Positions 18,947 through 27,733 are shown, numbered from the stretch's first letter. The stretch: 64,000 nt of DNA from Neorhizobium petrolearium (GCF_017873175.1 NZ_JAGGJW010000003.1:310001-374000); one strand, 5' to 3'. Program-made: numbers and translations. Notes: generated by a model not told the origin, from the letters alone.

Positions 18947-19049
18947 GTGATGTCCTCCTCTGGGGTGTCCGGGCACCCGTCCATCCGGAAACCAGCCCTC
19001 CCGGCCGGTTGCATATCCGCACGCCACGCTCCCGACGCGGCAGCAAAAC

Positions 19050-19093
19050 GGAATAAATGAACCGTTACTTTAGAAATGCAGATGATTTATTCC
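19050..19093. promoter_or_regulatory. Long-spaced inverted repeat upstream of the inositol importer
   Basis: GGAATAAAT (19050-19058) and ATTTATTCC (19085-19093) form a perfect 9-base inverted repeat with a 26-base spacer, about 100 bases upstream of the binding-protein start. Each arm has the GGAA half of the presumed IolR motif. Confidence 0.45.
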
Positions 19094-19256
19094 ATTTTTC
19101 CGAAAACTAGTCAATGGTGGCCGCTGGAAATCGATTGCTGGCAGTCACCATAACGGAATGCGCGGCGCCTTTTTCGATACCCCAAACCGCATCACCATCC
19201 CATCGCCTCCCATCAATGACATGCGGCCGATATAAAATTCTTAATTCCTATATAAT

Positions 19257-19275
19257 TTGGAATTATATATTCCAA
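19257..19275. promoter_or_regulatory. Perfect inverted repeat TTGGAAT-N5-ATTCCAA
   Basis: Arms TTGGAAT (19257-19263) and ATTCCAA (19269-19275) flank TATAT. A second ATTCC (19244-19248) lies just upstream. Symmetry and AT-rich centre are typical of a dimeric repressor operator. Half-sites match those near idhA, but the spacing is one base shorter or longer depending on alignment. Confidence 0.48.
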
Positions 19276-19336
19276 TTCGCATCTTCGAGGCTGAGTTTCT
19301 GAGACAACCGCCGAGGATTGTCTTTCCAAACCTGAT

Positions 19337-19356
19337 TTTGCATTTGCAAATGCAAA
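19337..19356. promoter_or_regulatory. Perfect 20-base palindrome
   Basis: TTTGCATTTGCAAATGCAAA is exactly self-complementary, with no spacer, and lies in the same intergenic region. It does not resemble the GGAAT boxes, so a second regulator is possible. No obvious owner is encoded next to it. Confidence 0.45.
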
Positions 19357-19574
19357 TGAAGAGCCGGCTAGGGCGAAGACGCGCTCCACGGCCACACCTT
19401 GCTTCCGGCTTTGATGTTTTATCGGCCGGGTATCCGCTGCATGCCGGCAAACTCATTTCGCTAGACTATTGAAAATATTTGGTACGAATAAAAAATTCCA
19501 ATATTAATTGACAGAACGGAATTATCTAATAGGTTGTGCCTGCCAATACGAGGGACAAGTGCCGGAACCGGATC

Positions 19575-20192
19575 ATGGAGAAACGAGATAAGCTCTTCAT
19601 CTTTGATATCGGCGGCGTTTTCGTGAAGCTTGATCCGGCTTCACGTGACCGGGCCATATCACGGGCCGGGGACACCGATCTCTCATTCCGCTACAGCGAT
19701 GCTCCGGAGGCAATCTTCCGGAATTTTCGATTGGGGCGATCAACGGAACCCGATTACGTGCGCAAGCTCGCCGACATGTTCGCAGTGTCATCAGATCGCA
19801 TTTACGAAGCCGAACATGCCTACGTTGCCGAAGGATACGGCGAATTCATAGACTTTGTCCGGCGGCTGCGAAGGCACCATCGGGTCGTGTGCCTGAGCAA
19901 CAATCAGGCCATTCACTGGCGCTACATAAGCGAGAATCTTCTAGGCCCTGGCTATTTCGACCATGAATACCTTTCACATGAAATAGGCCTGGAGAAGCCT
20001 GACCACATGATTTTTCAGGAAGTGTCACGAACCGAGCGATGCTCCGACAAGGAAGTCGTCTATGTCGATGACATCGAAGAAAATATCATCGCAGCACGGA
20101 AGATCGGATGGCAGCATTGCATCGTGCATCGCGATCCGGTTGAAACGGCGAGAATGCTTGAGGCGCTTGCCGCCGATCAGCCCTTGAACTGA
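19575..20192 (+). CDS. HAD-family hydrolase (probable sugar phosphatase)
   Basis: A 205-residue haloacid-dehalogenase-type phosphatase. Motif I is FDIGGVFVKLD with nucleophile D11. Motif II lies at VVCLSNN, motif III at HEIGLEKPD, and motif IV at VVYVDDIEENI. This layout resembles YihX-like glucose-1-phosphate phosphatases and related IA-variant enzymes. A GTG start at 19536 is possible but lacks a good ribosome-binding site; ATG 19575 is preferred with moderate certainty. It heads the ABC importer operon and may dephosphorylate a sugar phosphate linked to that substrate. Confidence 0.75.
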   Translation: MEKRDKLFIFDIGGVFVKLDPASRDRAISRAGDTDLSFRYSDAPEAIFRNFRLGRSTEPDYVRKLADMFAVSSDRIYEAEHAYVAEGYGEFIDFVRRLRRHHRVVCLSNNQAIHWRYISENLLGPGYFDHEYLSHEIGLEKPDHMIFQEVSRTERCSDKEVVYVDDIEENIIAARKIGWQHCIVHRDPVETARMLEALAADQPLN

Positions 20193-20210
20193 AAAGGATG
20201 GAGTCCCGCC

Positions 20211-21281
20211 ATGGCACGGATGACCCTCAATGGCATCAGAAAGAATTTCAACGCTGTCAATGTGCTGCACGGCATCGATCTCGAAATCGCCGACAAGGAA
20301 TTCATCGTTTTCGTTGGGCCGTCGGGATGTGGAAAGTCGACGCTGCTCAGGCTGATTGCCGGTCTCGACTCGATCAGCGCAGGTGAGTTCCGCGTCGACG
20401 ACAGGCGCATGAACGAGGTGGCGCCTTCCAGGCGCGGAATTGCCATGGTCTTCCAGTCCTACGCGCTCTATCCGCATATGGATGTCTATGAGAACATGGC
20501 TTTCGGCGCGCGCCTGATGGGGCTGGACGGGATCGAGATCGATCGTCGCATCGATGAGGCGTCCAAAATGCTACGGCTCGACCCGCTGCTCAAGCGCAAG
20601 CCGCGGGAACTCTCCGGCGGGCAGCGCCAGCGCGTCGCGATTGGGCGTGCTCTGGTCAGAAAGCCAAAGGTCTTGCTGCTGGACGAGCCGCTATCCAACC
20701 TGGACGCAGCGCTCCGCTCCGATGTGCGGCTTGAGATCGCCAGGCTTCACCGGGAGATCGGCGGCACGACGATCTACGTCACCCATGATCAAGTCGAAGC
20801 CATGACGCTGGCCGACCGTATCGTCGTCATGAATAACGGCAAAGTGGAACAGTTCGGCAGCCCGCGGGAACTCTACGAAAGACCTGCGAACACATTCGTC
20901 GCGACTTTTATCGGCTCGCCGCGCATGGCGCTCCTCAACGTCGAGCGGAGCGGCAATAACCTCGGACTTGCCGGATCAGGCTCCGTTAGGCTCGACAGGC
21001 TTCCGCCCTCGGATGAGCGGGACCTGGTCATCGGCGTTCGGCCTGACGCGCTCACGGTTTCTACCGGCGAGGCGACCAGCGGTTTCCGGGGCAACGTCGT
21101 CTACACCGAATACCTGGGCGACAATACCTATGTCTATGTGAGGCTCGGCGACGGAACGCTTGTCAGCGTCCGGTCCTCCGACGGAACAGCTCTTAAGCCC
21201 GACGCGCCTGTCGTGGTGAGCGTCGCTCCGGAAGCGGTGCATTATTTCAGCCGGACAACGGGGGAGAGGTTGGCGGCCTGA
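20211..21281 (+). CDS. Sugar ABC transporter ATPase, UgpC/MalK type
   Basis: A 356-residue ATPase of the CUT1 carbohydrate importers. Walker A GPSGCGKST, Q-loop MVFQSYALYPHM, signature LSGGQRQRVAIGRALV, Walker B VLLLDEPLSNLD and the switch histidine in YVTHDQVEAM are complete. The C-terminal TOBE regulatory region (about 280-350, VVYTEYLGDNTYVYVRLGDG) is present. It lies before its binding protein rather than after the permeases, an uncommon but known order. The substrate is not evident. Confidence 0.88.
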   Translation: MARMTLNGIRKNFNAVNVLHGIDLEIADKEFIVFVGPSGCGKSTLLRLIAGLDSISAGEFRVDDRRMNEVAPSRRGIAMVFQSYALYPHMDVYENMAFGARLMGLDGIEIDRRIDEASKMLRLDPLLKRKPRELSGGQRQRVAIGRALVRKPKVLLLDEPLSNLDAALRSDVRLEIARLHREIGGTTIYVTHDQVEAMTLADRIVVMNNGKVEQFGSPRELYERPANTFVATFIGSPRMALLNVERSGNNLGLAGSGSVRLDRLPPSDERDLVIGVRPDALTVSTGEATSGFRGNVVYTEYLGDNTYVYVRLGDGTLVSVRSSDGTALKPDAPVVVSVAPEAVHYFSRTTGERLAA

Positions 21282-21324
21282 AACCATGTTTGTCTCCTAT
21301 AAATATCAAAGAGGAAGGAACCAG

Positions 21325-22563
21325 ATGAAAAAGCTAGTTTTGAGCACGATAGCCGCGCTGGGAGCTTTGGCGACGGCTCTGCCGGCGGCCGCGCAGGAAT
21401 TGACGTTCTGGAGCTGGCGCCAGGAAGACAAGGCGCAATACGAAAAGTTCATCGACGCATTCGAAGCGAAGAACCCGGGCATCACCGTCAAATTCGAGGC
21501 TTTCGAGGCGACCAATTACAACACCATCCTGTCGACGGCACTCGCCGGCGGGTCGGGCCCGGACGTGATGTTCGCCCGCGCGTATGGCGGCCTTGAGACG
21601 GTCGCAAGTGGTGGTTACCTGCTACCCCTCGACAAGGACAACGTGCCTGCTTTAGCAAATTTCGCACCGGCTGCGCTCGCTGCTGAGAGCATGCGTTCAG
21701 ACAAGACGACCTATGCCGTGCCTTTCGCCAGCCAGACCATGCTGGTCATCTACAACAAGGACGTCTTCGAAAAGAACGGCATCAGCGAGCCGCAGACCTG
21801 GGACGAACTTGTCCAGGTATCGGAAAAGCTGAAAGCGGCAGGCATCATGCCGTTCGCAAACGGAACGGCGACTGCGTGGCAGAATGAAGTGGTCGTTGGC
21901 GGCATCGCCTCCACGATCATGGGTCGCGCCTTCTATGACGATCTGATGGGCGGCAAGGCCGACTTCACCGACAAGCGCTATGTCGAGGCGCTTACCAAGC
22001 TTAAGGAAATCAGCAAATATTTCCCCGACGGTTTCATCGGCCTCGATTATGCCTCCGCGCAGCAGCTCTTTTCTTCGGGCATGGCGGGCATGTTCGTCGG
22101 CGGCTCCTACGAACTGTCGAATTTCAAGAAACAGAATCCCGATATCAAGCTCGGCATCTTCGCCACTCCCGGCCTGAAGGCGGAAGACGAAAAGCTCGTC
22201 GCGCAGTATTTCGATGGCGGCTATGCCGTCAACGCCAAGACAGCAAACAAGGAAGCGGCGCTCAAGTTCGTGAATTTCCTTGCCAGCCAGGAGTTCGGGC
22301 AGATGTTTGCAGACGGCTTGAACAACATCTCGGCTGTGCCGGGTGTTACGTTCAGGAATGAGCTCCTGGGCGAAGTGGCGGAGCTCAACAAGCACTCCAT
22401 CCCCTATATCATGCTGGTGCATTTCCGTTACGGTGAGCCATCGGGTTCCGTCCTCTTGCAGAGCGAGATCCAGAAACTACTCAGCGGCAAGGCGACCCCG
22501 GAAGAGGTCGGCAAGAACCTGACGACCGGGCTTGCCAACTGGTACGCCCCCTTCAAGAAGTGA
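21325..22563 (+). CDS. Extracellular sugar-binding protein (family 1)
   Basis: A 412-residue periplasmic binding protein with a signal peptide ending ALPAAAQ before ELTFWSW. Typical SBP_bac_1 features follow: KNPGITVKFEAFEATNYNTIL, ALAGGSGPDVMFARAYG, VPFASQTMLVIYNKDVFEKNGI and WDELVQVSEKLKAAG. The start was set to the ATG after AGAGGAAGGA, although the frame is open 39 bases further up. It feeds the two permeases downstream. The ligand is probably a mono- or oligosaccharide, not identifiable here. Confidence 0.87.
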   Translation: MKKLVLSTIAALGALATALPAAAQELTFWSWRQEDKAQYEKFIDAFEAKNPGITVKFEAFEATNYNTILSTALAGGSGPDVMFARAYGGLETVASGGYLLPLDKDNVPALANFAPAALAAESMRSDKTTYAVPFASQTMLVIYNKDVFEKNGISEPQTWDELVQVSEKLKAAGIMPFANGTATAWQNEVVVGGIASTIMGRAFYDDLMGGKADFTDKRYVEALTKLKEISKYFPDGFIGLDYASAQQLFSSGMAGMFVGGSYELSNFKKQNPDIKLGIFATPGLKAEDEKLVAQYFDGGYAVNAKTANKEAALKFVNFLASQEFGQMFADGLNNISAVPGVTFRNELLGEVAELNKHSIPYIMLVHFRYGEPSGSVLLQSEIQKLLSGKATPEEVGKNLTTGLANWYAPFKK

Positions 22564-22573
22564 TCCAGATGCA

Positions 22574-22593
22574 GGGGCAGCAACCGCTGCCCC
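22574..22593 (+). repeat. Intercistronic hairpin between binding protein and permease genes
   Basis: GGGGCAG (22574-22580) and CTGCCCC (22587-22593) form a perfect 7-base GC-rich stem with a six-base loop, starting 11 bases after the binding-protein stop. A stabilising or partly attenuating role is likely by position. Confidence 0.6.
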
Positions 22594-22616
22594 CTCCTAA
22601 CATGAAGAGAGTTGTG

Positions 22617-23537
22617 ATGCCCGGATCGCCTCTTATGGCGCGCAGGCTATGGATTTCGGCGCTCATCGTGCCGCCGCTTGCCTTCGTTGCTCTGTTTGTC
22701 GTCTACCCTATCGCTTCGGCCTTCGCCTATGCCTTTTTCCAATGGCATGGATTGGCGCGAGGCGAATTTGTCGGCTTCGCAAACTTCTACAAGGTCCTGT
22801 TCACACAGCCTTATATGGAATGGACGGTCAACGCTTTCCTGCACAACGTCCTGGTCTTCTTCGCGCTGATGGTGCTGCAGAACGGCGTCGGCTTCCTGCT
22901 TGCCTATTGCCTCTGGCGTGAGTTGCCGGGTGCAGCGTTCCACCGCATCTCCGTCTTTCTTCCCGTAGTGCTCTCGACCATTATCGTCGGCTTCCTATGG
23001 AAGCTTTTCCTCCATCCGCTTTTCGGAGTGGTGAATATCTCGCTTCGCGGCGTCGGGCTTGGCAGTCTTGCGCAGCCCTGGCTCGGGCAGGACTCCACCG
23101 CGCTCTGGGCGCTGATCGCTGCCAACGCCTGGCACATGGTGGGCTTTCCGACCTTGGTTTTTCTCGCTGGCATGCAGCGCATTCCAGGTGAAATTCTCGA
23201 TGCGGTCCGGATGGAGACCGAGAGCGAGTGGGTCAAGATCAGCAAGATCGTCTGGCCGCTGGTTGCGCCGAGCGCGACCGTCGTCTTCACGCTGCTCTTC
23301 GTCGGCAGCTTCAACTGGTTCGAACTGCCTTATGTGATGGCAGGCCTCGACGGTTCCCCGCATGGCGCCACCGACGTGCTCGGCCTCTATTTCTATCGGA
23401 CGGCATTCGGCAACCAGTCAGGCGCAGCGCAGGATTTCGGCGCGGGCAGCGCGCTCGCGGTCCTCATTTTTCTCTTCATTGCCATTGTGGCGGGTTTCAT
23501 CACGTTCAGGCTGCGCGCCAGAGAGATTCAGATATGA
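22617..23537 (+). CDS. Sugar ABC transporter permease (MalF/UgpA type)
   Basis: A 306-residue permease with six hydrophobic segments. The EAA-loop equivalent is GEILDAVRMETESEWVKISKIVWPLVAPS. ATG 22617 was chosen because GAAGAGAG lies upstream and the start falls after the hairpin; earlier in-frame starts at 22560, 22569 and 22602 cannot be excluded. Its stop overlaps the next permease start as ATGA. It forms a heterodimer with that protein. Confidence 0.85.
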   Translation: MPGSPLMARRLWISALIVPPLAFVALFVVYPIASAFAYAFFQWHGLARGEFVGFANFYKVLFTQPYMEWTVNAFLHNVLVFFALMVLQNGVGFLLAYCLWRELPGAAFHRISVFLPVVLSTIIVGFLWKLFLHPLFGVVNISLRGVGLGSLAQPWLGQDSTALWALIAANAWHMVGFPTLVFLAGMQRIPGEILDAVRMETESEWVKISKIVWPLVAPSATVVFTLLFVGSFNWFELPYVMAGLDGSPHGATDVLGLYFYRTAFGNQSGAAQDFGAGSALAVLIFLFIAIVAGFITFRLRAREIQI

Positions 23538-24397
23538 GCGCTGCTTCCGAAAGCTACTACGACCGGCGGGGCGTTCTGTCCGCGCTCGGCCGGGACGGTC
23601 TTATTCAGATCATCCTGATCCTGAACACAGCAGTCATGCTTGCCCCCATCGTCATCATGGTCTTTGCAGCATTCAAGACGAATGCACAGATCTTCCAGTC
23701 GCCCTTTTCGATCCCCGATTTTTCCAACGTCACCAATATCGTGAAAATCTGGACCGAAACCAACTTCTTGAGATATCTCCTCAATTCGGTGATTGTGACG
23801 ACCTCGGCGATCGTCATCATCCTGGCTCTCGGCACGATGGCGGCTTATGGGATCGCAAGATACCGGTTCTGGGGCGCAAGCTTCGTGCTGATGTTCTTCC
23901 TTGCCGGACTGACGCTGCCGTTGAAGCTTGCCATCATCCCGCTGTTCATTCTCATGCGTGATCTCGGCATCCTGAACACGCAGCTCTCATTGATCCTGAT
24001 CTACGTCGCGATGGGCCTGCCAACAACGGTCTTCATCATGACCGGCTTCATCCGCACGTTGCCTAACGAGCTCGAAGATGCCGCGCGCATGGATGGCGCG
24101 AGCGAGCCGAGGATCATGTGGTCGATCATGCTGCCGCTGGTGCGACCGGCGCTTGTCATTTCTTGCATTCAGAACGTCGTTCCTATCTGGAACGATTTCT
24201 TCTTTCCCCTGATCTTCATCCAGAAGGACAACCTCAAAACGCTTCCTCAGGGGCTTACGACTTTCATGGGCGAGTATACGACCGACTGGGGTGTGCTATT
24301 TGCCGGTCTGTTGCTGTCCTCTGCACCGGTCATCATCGTCTACATCATCATGTCGCGTCAGTTCATCAACGGCATGACAGCGGGCGCGGTGAAGTAG
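23534..24397 (+). CDS. Sugar ABC transporter permease (MalG/UgpE type)
   Basis: A 287-residue second permease. The N-terminal membrane segment IILILNTAVMLAPIVIMVFAAFK is followed by YLLNSVIVTTSAIVIILALGTMAAYGIARY, and the EAA motif is RTLPNELEDAARMDGASEPRIMWSIMLPLVRP. The C-terminus SRQFINGMTAGAVK is typical of this family. It is translationally coupled to the preceding permease and is the last gene of the operon. Confidence 0.88.
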   Translation: MSAASESYYDRRGVLSALGRDGLIQIILILNTAVMLAPIVIMVFAAFKTNAQIFQSPFSIPDFSNVTNIVKIWTETNFLRYLLNSVIVTTSAIVIILALGTMAAYGIARYRFWGASFVLMFFLAGLTLPLKLAIIPLFILMRDLGILNTQLSLILIYVAMGLPTTVFIMTGFIRTLPNELEDAARMDGASEPRIMWSIMLPLVRPALVISCIQNVVPIWNDFFFPLIFIQKDNLKTLPQGLTTFMGEYTTDWGVLFAGLLLSSAPVIIVYIIMSRQFINGMTAGAVK

Positions 24398-24902
24398 AAC
24401 GGGGCTCGTCCGGAGCGATGGTGAAAGTCGAGGCGGAGCACCCTCGGCATGGCTACCGCGTACTGCCGCCGAAAGACGGGCCCAACTGCTCTCAGACAAT
24501 GCTGACGTTTGCACGAAAATTTGATCACGGGATACAAGCTCAGGAAGAGAGCGAATAGCCATCTCATGCGTGTTCGCATCCAGAGGGCATGGGAGGCCCG
24601 CTCGTCCAGAGATAGACGAAATACCCCACCATCCTTGATGAATATCAAGAATTTCCTTTTCCCGCCTCCCGAATACTAAACTAAAAATGGAAATATTTCC
24701 TGCCAATGAAATGTATGTTTAGAAGCCAAAATTATACCAATCTGATTTTCCATCTAGTGACTTTGACATATGCTCGCTTGAGGGTGTATTAGATATTAGA
24801 GAATATAAAAAATCTAATTTAACCAGAAAATCAGAAATCTACTCCTTATGGCTGACAGAATAGGAAGCTTTGATAACAAGTGAAATCAGGGGGAATCCGA
24901 CT
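24398..24902. other. Intergenic stretch with falling GC content
   Basis: About 500 bases without a gene I can support. The first part is ordinary GC-rich sequence after the permease stop. From about 24640 it becomes AT-rich up to the regulator gene. The promoter candidate at 24763-24792 lies here. I see no transposase remnant or clear terminator. Confidence 0.5.
24763..24792 (+). promoter_or_regulatory. Candidate sigma70 promoter of the LuxR-type gene
   Basis: TTGACA (24763-24768) is a perfect -35 box, followed 18 bases later by TATTAG (24787-24792). It is about 110 bases upstream of the gene start in AT-rich sequence. Confidence 0.5.
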
Positions 24903-25694
24903 ATGGACATGGAGCAAGAAAAAAGGACGGGCTCAATAGTTCTGATTGACATCCTTGAGATGCGGCGCGCCTGCCTTCTATCCGCACTCGAGCCGTGGGC
25001 GCGTAACGCAGCTTTTGAGCTTATATCTTATGCACCCGACGATATTCATAGGTTCAATGATGACTATGGGGATCTCATTCGCCTAGTGATTATCAATATG
25101 GGAGGAGCATCACTAAGCGATCACAAGCAACAAGAATTGCTCATGGCAGTAAAAACGGCGTTCAAGGGCCCTTATGCCGTTATCTCGGATAGGCATGATC
25201 CAAATGACGCTGTCGTAGTTGCAGGCTTAGGCTTTCAGGCATTTCTGCCTGCAGCTTTGCCTCTTGATATAGTAAAACGGGCCTTAAGCTTTATCATCCA
25301 TGGGGGGACTTATTTCCCTCCTGAAGCGTTCCTTGCAAGCCTCTCGGCATCGGTGACCGCCGGCGCTAGTCTGCATCATCGTTCATCTGAAACCTCGGCG
25401 ACCCTTACGCAACGCCAGCATGAAGTGCTTGAACGTCTACGGTTCGGAAAATCGAACAAGCACATCGCTCGGGAACTGAACATGCAAGAGGCTACGGTGA
25501 AGGTTCATGTCCGGCAAATCATGCGAAAACTCGGGGCGACGAACCGAACGCAAGCTGCATTGCTTGCACAATCTACGATGCATCCTGCGGGCTCGGGTCT
25601 TGCTTCCGATCACGTTTTCAATGAAATCCCACCAGACCTGTTGGGCAGCCTATCAACACGGGAAAGAATGGCTGCTGTGCCGCCCAGGGGTTGA
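24903..25694 (+). CDS. LuxR-family regulator with degenerate receiver-like domain
   Basis: A 263-residue protein. Residues about 10-135 have receiver-like organisation, but the phospho-acceptor position reads VIINMGG, with N65 where aspartate is expected. Residues about 165-220 are a LuxR/NarL helix-turn-helix (LTQRQHEVLERLRFGKSNKHIA, then EATVKVHVRQIMRKLGATNR). The ATG has AGGGGG upstream; a TTG start 33 bases earlier is less likely. It is probably phosphorylation-independent. Base composition is more AT-rich than its neighbours. The target is unknown; it stands between two operons. Confidence 0.8.
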   Translation: MDMEQEKRTGSIVLIDILEMRRACLLSALEPWARNAAFELISYAPDDIHRFNDDYGDLIRLVIINMGGASLSDHKQQELLMAVKTAFKGPYAVISDRHDPNDAVVVAGLGFQAFLPAALPLDIVKRALSFIIHGGTYFPPEAFLASLSASVTAGASLHHRSSETSATLTQRQHEVLERLRFGKSNKHIARELNMQEATVKVHVRQIMRKLGATNRTQAALLAQSTMHPAGSGLASDHVFNEIPPDLLGSLSTRERMAAVPPRG

Positions 25695-25857
25695 ATCCAT
25701 TCACCGCTTCAGCTCCGTCCTTGGCAATCACCTGAATAAAAGCGCCGACAGGCCGATTACGGAAATGCGTGCTTCGAAGTTTCGCATCAGGGCTTGCGGT
25801 AGCGCTTGATTCATCTGAGCGATGTCGTCAAATCCGGAGCCGAAAGCCTCCGAAGAT

Positions 25858-26934
25858 TTATCCGCCCACGAGAGGTGTGAGAAAGCTGCTTTCGAGAAGG
25901 CGTTGGCTCGGGACCCGATTGTGAGCCACGAAACCCTCCGTGCCCAGTTCACCTTGACGAAGCAGCAAGAGCAGGCTCGCAGCATAGCCCGAAGCAACGG
26001 CGGTCATGGCATTAAACGGACCGAGAGCGGAATTCGGGCGGAACTTCACGGATAGCGAACGTTCAACCTTCCGATTGTCGCTCAATCCTTTCGCCGTCAG
26101 GAAGAGCAGCAACACGTCGTCCTCGATGATCGGAAGACCATTCAAGAACAGGGACCGCAGCATGTCGCGCCGAAATTTCAGGCCGAGGTCGTCCAGCAGG
26201 AAGCGCATATAGTCGAGATGACCTGGATAGCGCAGCGTCTTGAACGTAACGTTCCTAGCCTTCATTTGACGGAACAGTTCGAGATCCTTGAGACCGCCTG
26301 ACGTGGTGAACCCCTCATAGGCAACGCCATCCAGCATGATCCGCTCGATATCCTCCAACGGTGTGAGAGTTGTCATGCGACCGTCACGGATGGCTTCACA
26401 GGGCTTCGTATATTCGTCGATCAGACCGTCAACATCCCAAATCTGCCCGTAACCCAGACGGTTGGTGGGAAAGCGTGGTATGGAGCCAACCCGGATGGTC
26501 AGATCCTGGATCGGGCCAGAATCGGCAATGAGGCCGGTCGCGATGTTTTCGACGATACCGGGTGCAACGCCGCAGCCATTCAGAATAACTCGTTGGCGGG
26601 CAAGGGGTTCGAGTATCTGCCGCGTATCGGGCTGGAGAGGGGAGAAATCGAGAAAGTGTGTCCCGGCCCCTACCGCAGCCTTTGCGATTTCCGGCACGAG
26701 ACGCTGAGGTACAGCCGCTACGGTTGCATCTCTTTCCCGCAGGAGAGCCGGCAGTTCGTCCCACCGGCGGAAAAGATGAGACTTCACCGACAGGTGTCGG
26801 TCACGAAGCCCATCGAGCGCCTGCTCCGACGGGTCTATCACCAGAACCGAGAACTCTTCCCGTGCGCTTAAGGCGATTGCCAACGCGGAACCGATCTTGC
26901 CCGCTCCGAAAATCGTGACCTTGAATACTGTCAT
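25858..26934 (-). CDS. Saccharopine/lysine dehydrogenase-like oxidoreductase
   Basis: A 358-residue NAD(P)-binding protein with N-terminal Rossmann motif VTIFGAGKIGSALAIAL and the saccharopine-dehydrogenase pattern VILNGCGVAPGIVENIA, then a C-terminal catalytic domain (GQIWDVDGLIDEYTKPCEAI, EGFTTSGGLKDL, KTLRYPGHLDYMRFL). This resembles lysine 6-dehydrogenases and saccharopine reductases. It is distinct from the polyamine dehydrogenase at 4417-5655. The start was set after GAGGGGAAC. It is the last gene of the catabolic cluster, 7 bases after the ATPase gene. The reaction is probably oxidation of a diamino acid or a secondary amine, which I infer only. Confidence 0.75.
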   Translation of the reverse strand: MTVFKVTIFGAGKIGSALAIALSAREEFSVLVIDPSEQALDGLRDRHLSVKSHLFRRWDELPALLRERDATVAAVPQRLVPEIAKAAVGAGTHFLDFSPLQPDTRQILEPLARQRVILNGCGVAPGIVENIATGLIADSGPIQDLTIRVGSIPRFPTNRLGYGQIWDVDGLIDEYTKPCEAIRDGRMTTLTPLEDIERIMLDGVAYEGFTTSGGLKDLELFRQMKARNVTFKTLRYPGHLDYMRFLLDDLGLKFRRDMLRSLFLNGLPIIEDDVLLLFLTAKGLSDNRKVERSLSVKFRPNSALGPFNAMTAVASGYAASLLLLLRQGELGTEGFVAHNRVPSQRLLESSFLTPLVGG

Positions 26935-26941
26935 GTTCCCC

Positions 26942-27715
26942 TCAGCCTCTGAAACGCGCCACAAAAGCCTGAAGGCGTGGATTCTGTGGATTAAGGATGA
27001 CGTCGTTGGCGGATCCGGCTTCGGCGATGACGCCTTGATCCAAGAACAGCACGCGGTTTGCGACATCAGCGGCGAAAGCCATCTCGTGCGTGACGATAGC
27101 CATCGTCATGCCTTCTTCGGCAAGACGGCGAATGACAGCCAGGACTTCACCGACGAGTTCCGGATCAAGGGCACTCGTCACTTCATCGAGAAGGAGCACT
27201 TCCGGCTGCATTGCCAATGCACGGGCTATGGCGACGCGTTGCTTCTGCCCACCGGAGAGATGGTTCGGATAGGCAGCGTGCTTCTCTGCGAGGCCGACTT
27301 GGGCGAGCAGGTCCATTGCACGCTCCTCGGCCTCCCGTTTCGATGTCTTGCAAACGATGATCGGGCCTTCGGTCACATTCTGCAGGACGGTCTTGTGAGG
27401 AAAGAGGTTGAAGTGCTGGAAGACCATGCCGACATGACGCCTCAAGGTGCCGATGCCGATTTCCTCGCCATTATCGCGGAACCGGTCGCCAACCTTCTTC
27501 TGGCGAAAGCGGATCGTGCCTTCGGTCGGGATTTCCAGCATGTTGAGACAGCGGATGAAGGTCGACTTTCCCGAACCGGAAGGACCGATCAGCGCGACGA
27601 CCTCGCCGCGCGTCAGGCTGAGGTCGAGGCCTTTGAGGACATCGTGCGTGCCATAGCTCTTGCGCAGCGCAATGGCTTCGATCACGGACGCATCGGTGTG
27701 ATTGTTCATTGTCAT
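26942..27715 (-). CDS. Polar amino acid ABC transporter ATPase (GlnQ/HisP type)
   Basis: A 257-residue ATPase with Walker A GPSGSGKST, Q-loop GMVFQHFNLFPHKTVLQNV, signature LSGGQKQRVAIARALA, Walker B VLLLDEVTSALDPELVGEVL and the switch VTHEMAFAADVANRV. This is the polar-amino-acid/opine uptake class. The neighbouring permease and the binding protein at 35678-36502 complete the importer. The alternative ATG at 27709 is possible. Confidence 0.88.
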   Translation of the reverse strand: MTMNNHTDASVIEAIALRKSYGTHDVLKGLDLSLTRGEVVALIGPSGSGKSTFIRCLNMLEIPTEGTIRFRQKKVGDRFRDNGEEIGIGTLRRHVGMVFQHFNLFPHKTVLQNVTEGPIIVCKTSKREAEERAMDLLAQVGLAEKHAAYPNHLSGGQKQRVAIARALAMQPEVLLLDEVTSALDPELVGEVLAVIRRLAEEGMTMAIVTHEMAFAADVANRVLFLDQGVIAEAGSANDVILNPQNPRLQAFVARFRG

Positions 27716-27733
27716 GATCGTGTTCCCGCTCTC

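Larger units (their letters stand above)
18947..19574. promoter_or_regulatory. Regulatory region between the inositol importer and the HAD/sugar-importer operon
   Basis: About 630 bases with no convincing gene, notably AT-rich relative to its surroundings. It divides two divergent transport operons. It holds the inverted repeats listed separately (19050-19093, 19257-19275, 19337-19356) and ATTCCA (19495-19500) facing GGAAT (19518-19522) near a TTGACA (19508-19513) that has no well-placed -10 box. The density of GGAAT/ATTCC half-sites suggests control by IolR or a related RpiR protein in one or both directions. Confidence 0.6.

Noticed and set aside
25695..25857. Possible gene tail on the minus strand just beyond the saccharopine-dehydrogenase-like stop
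   Set aside because: The frame only exists as an extension in another phase of that gene, has no start of its own and no family likeness.
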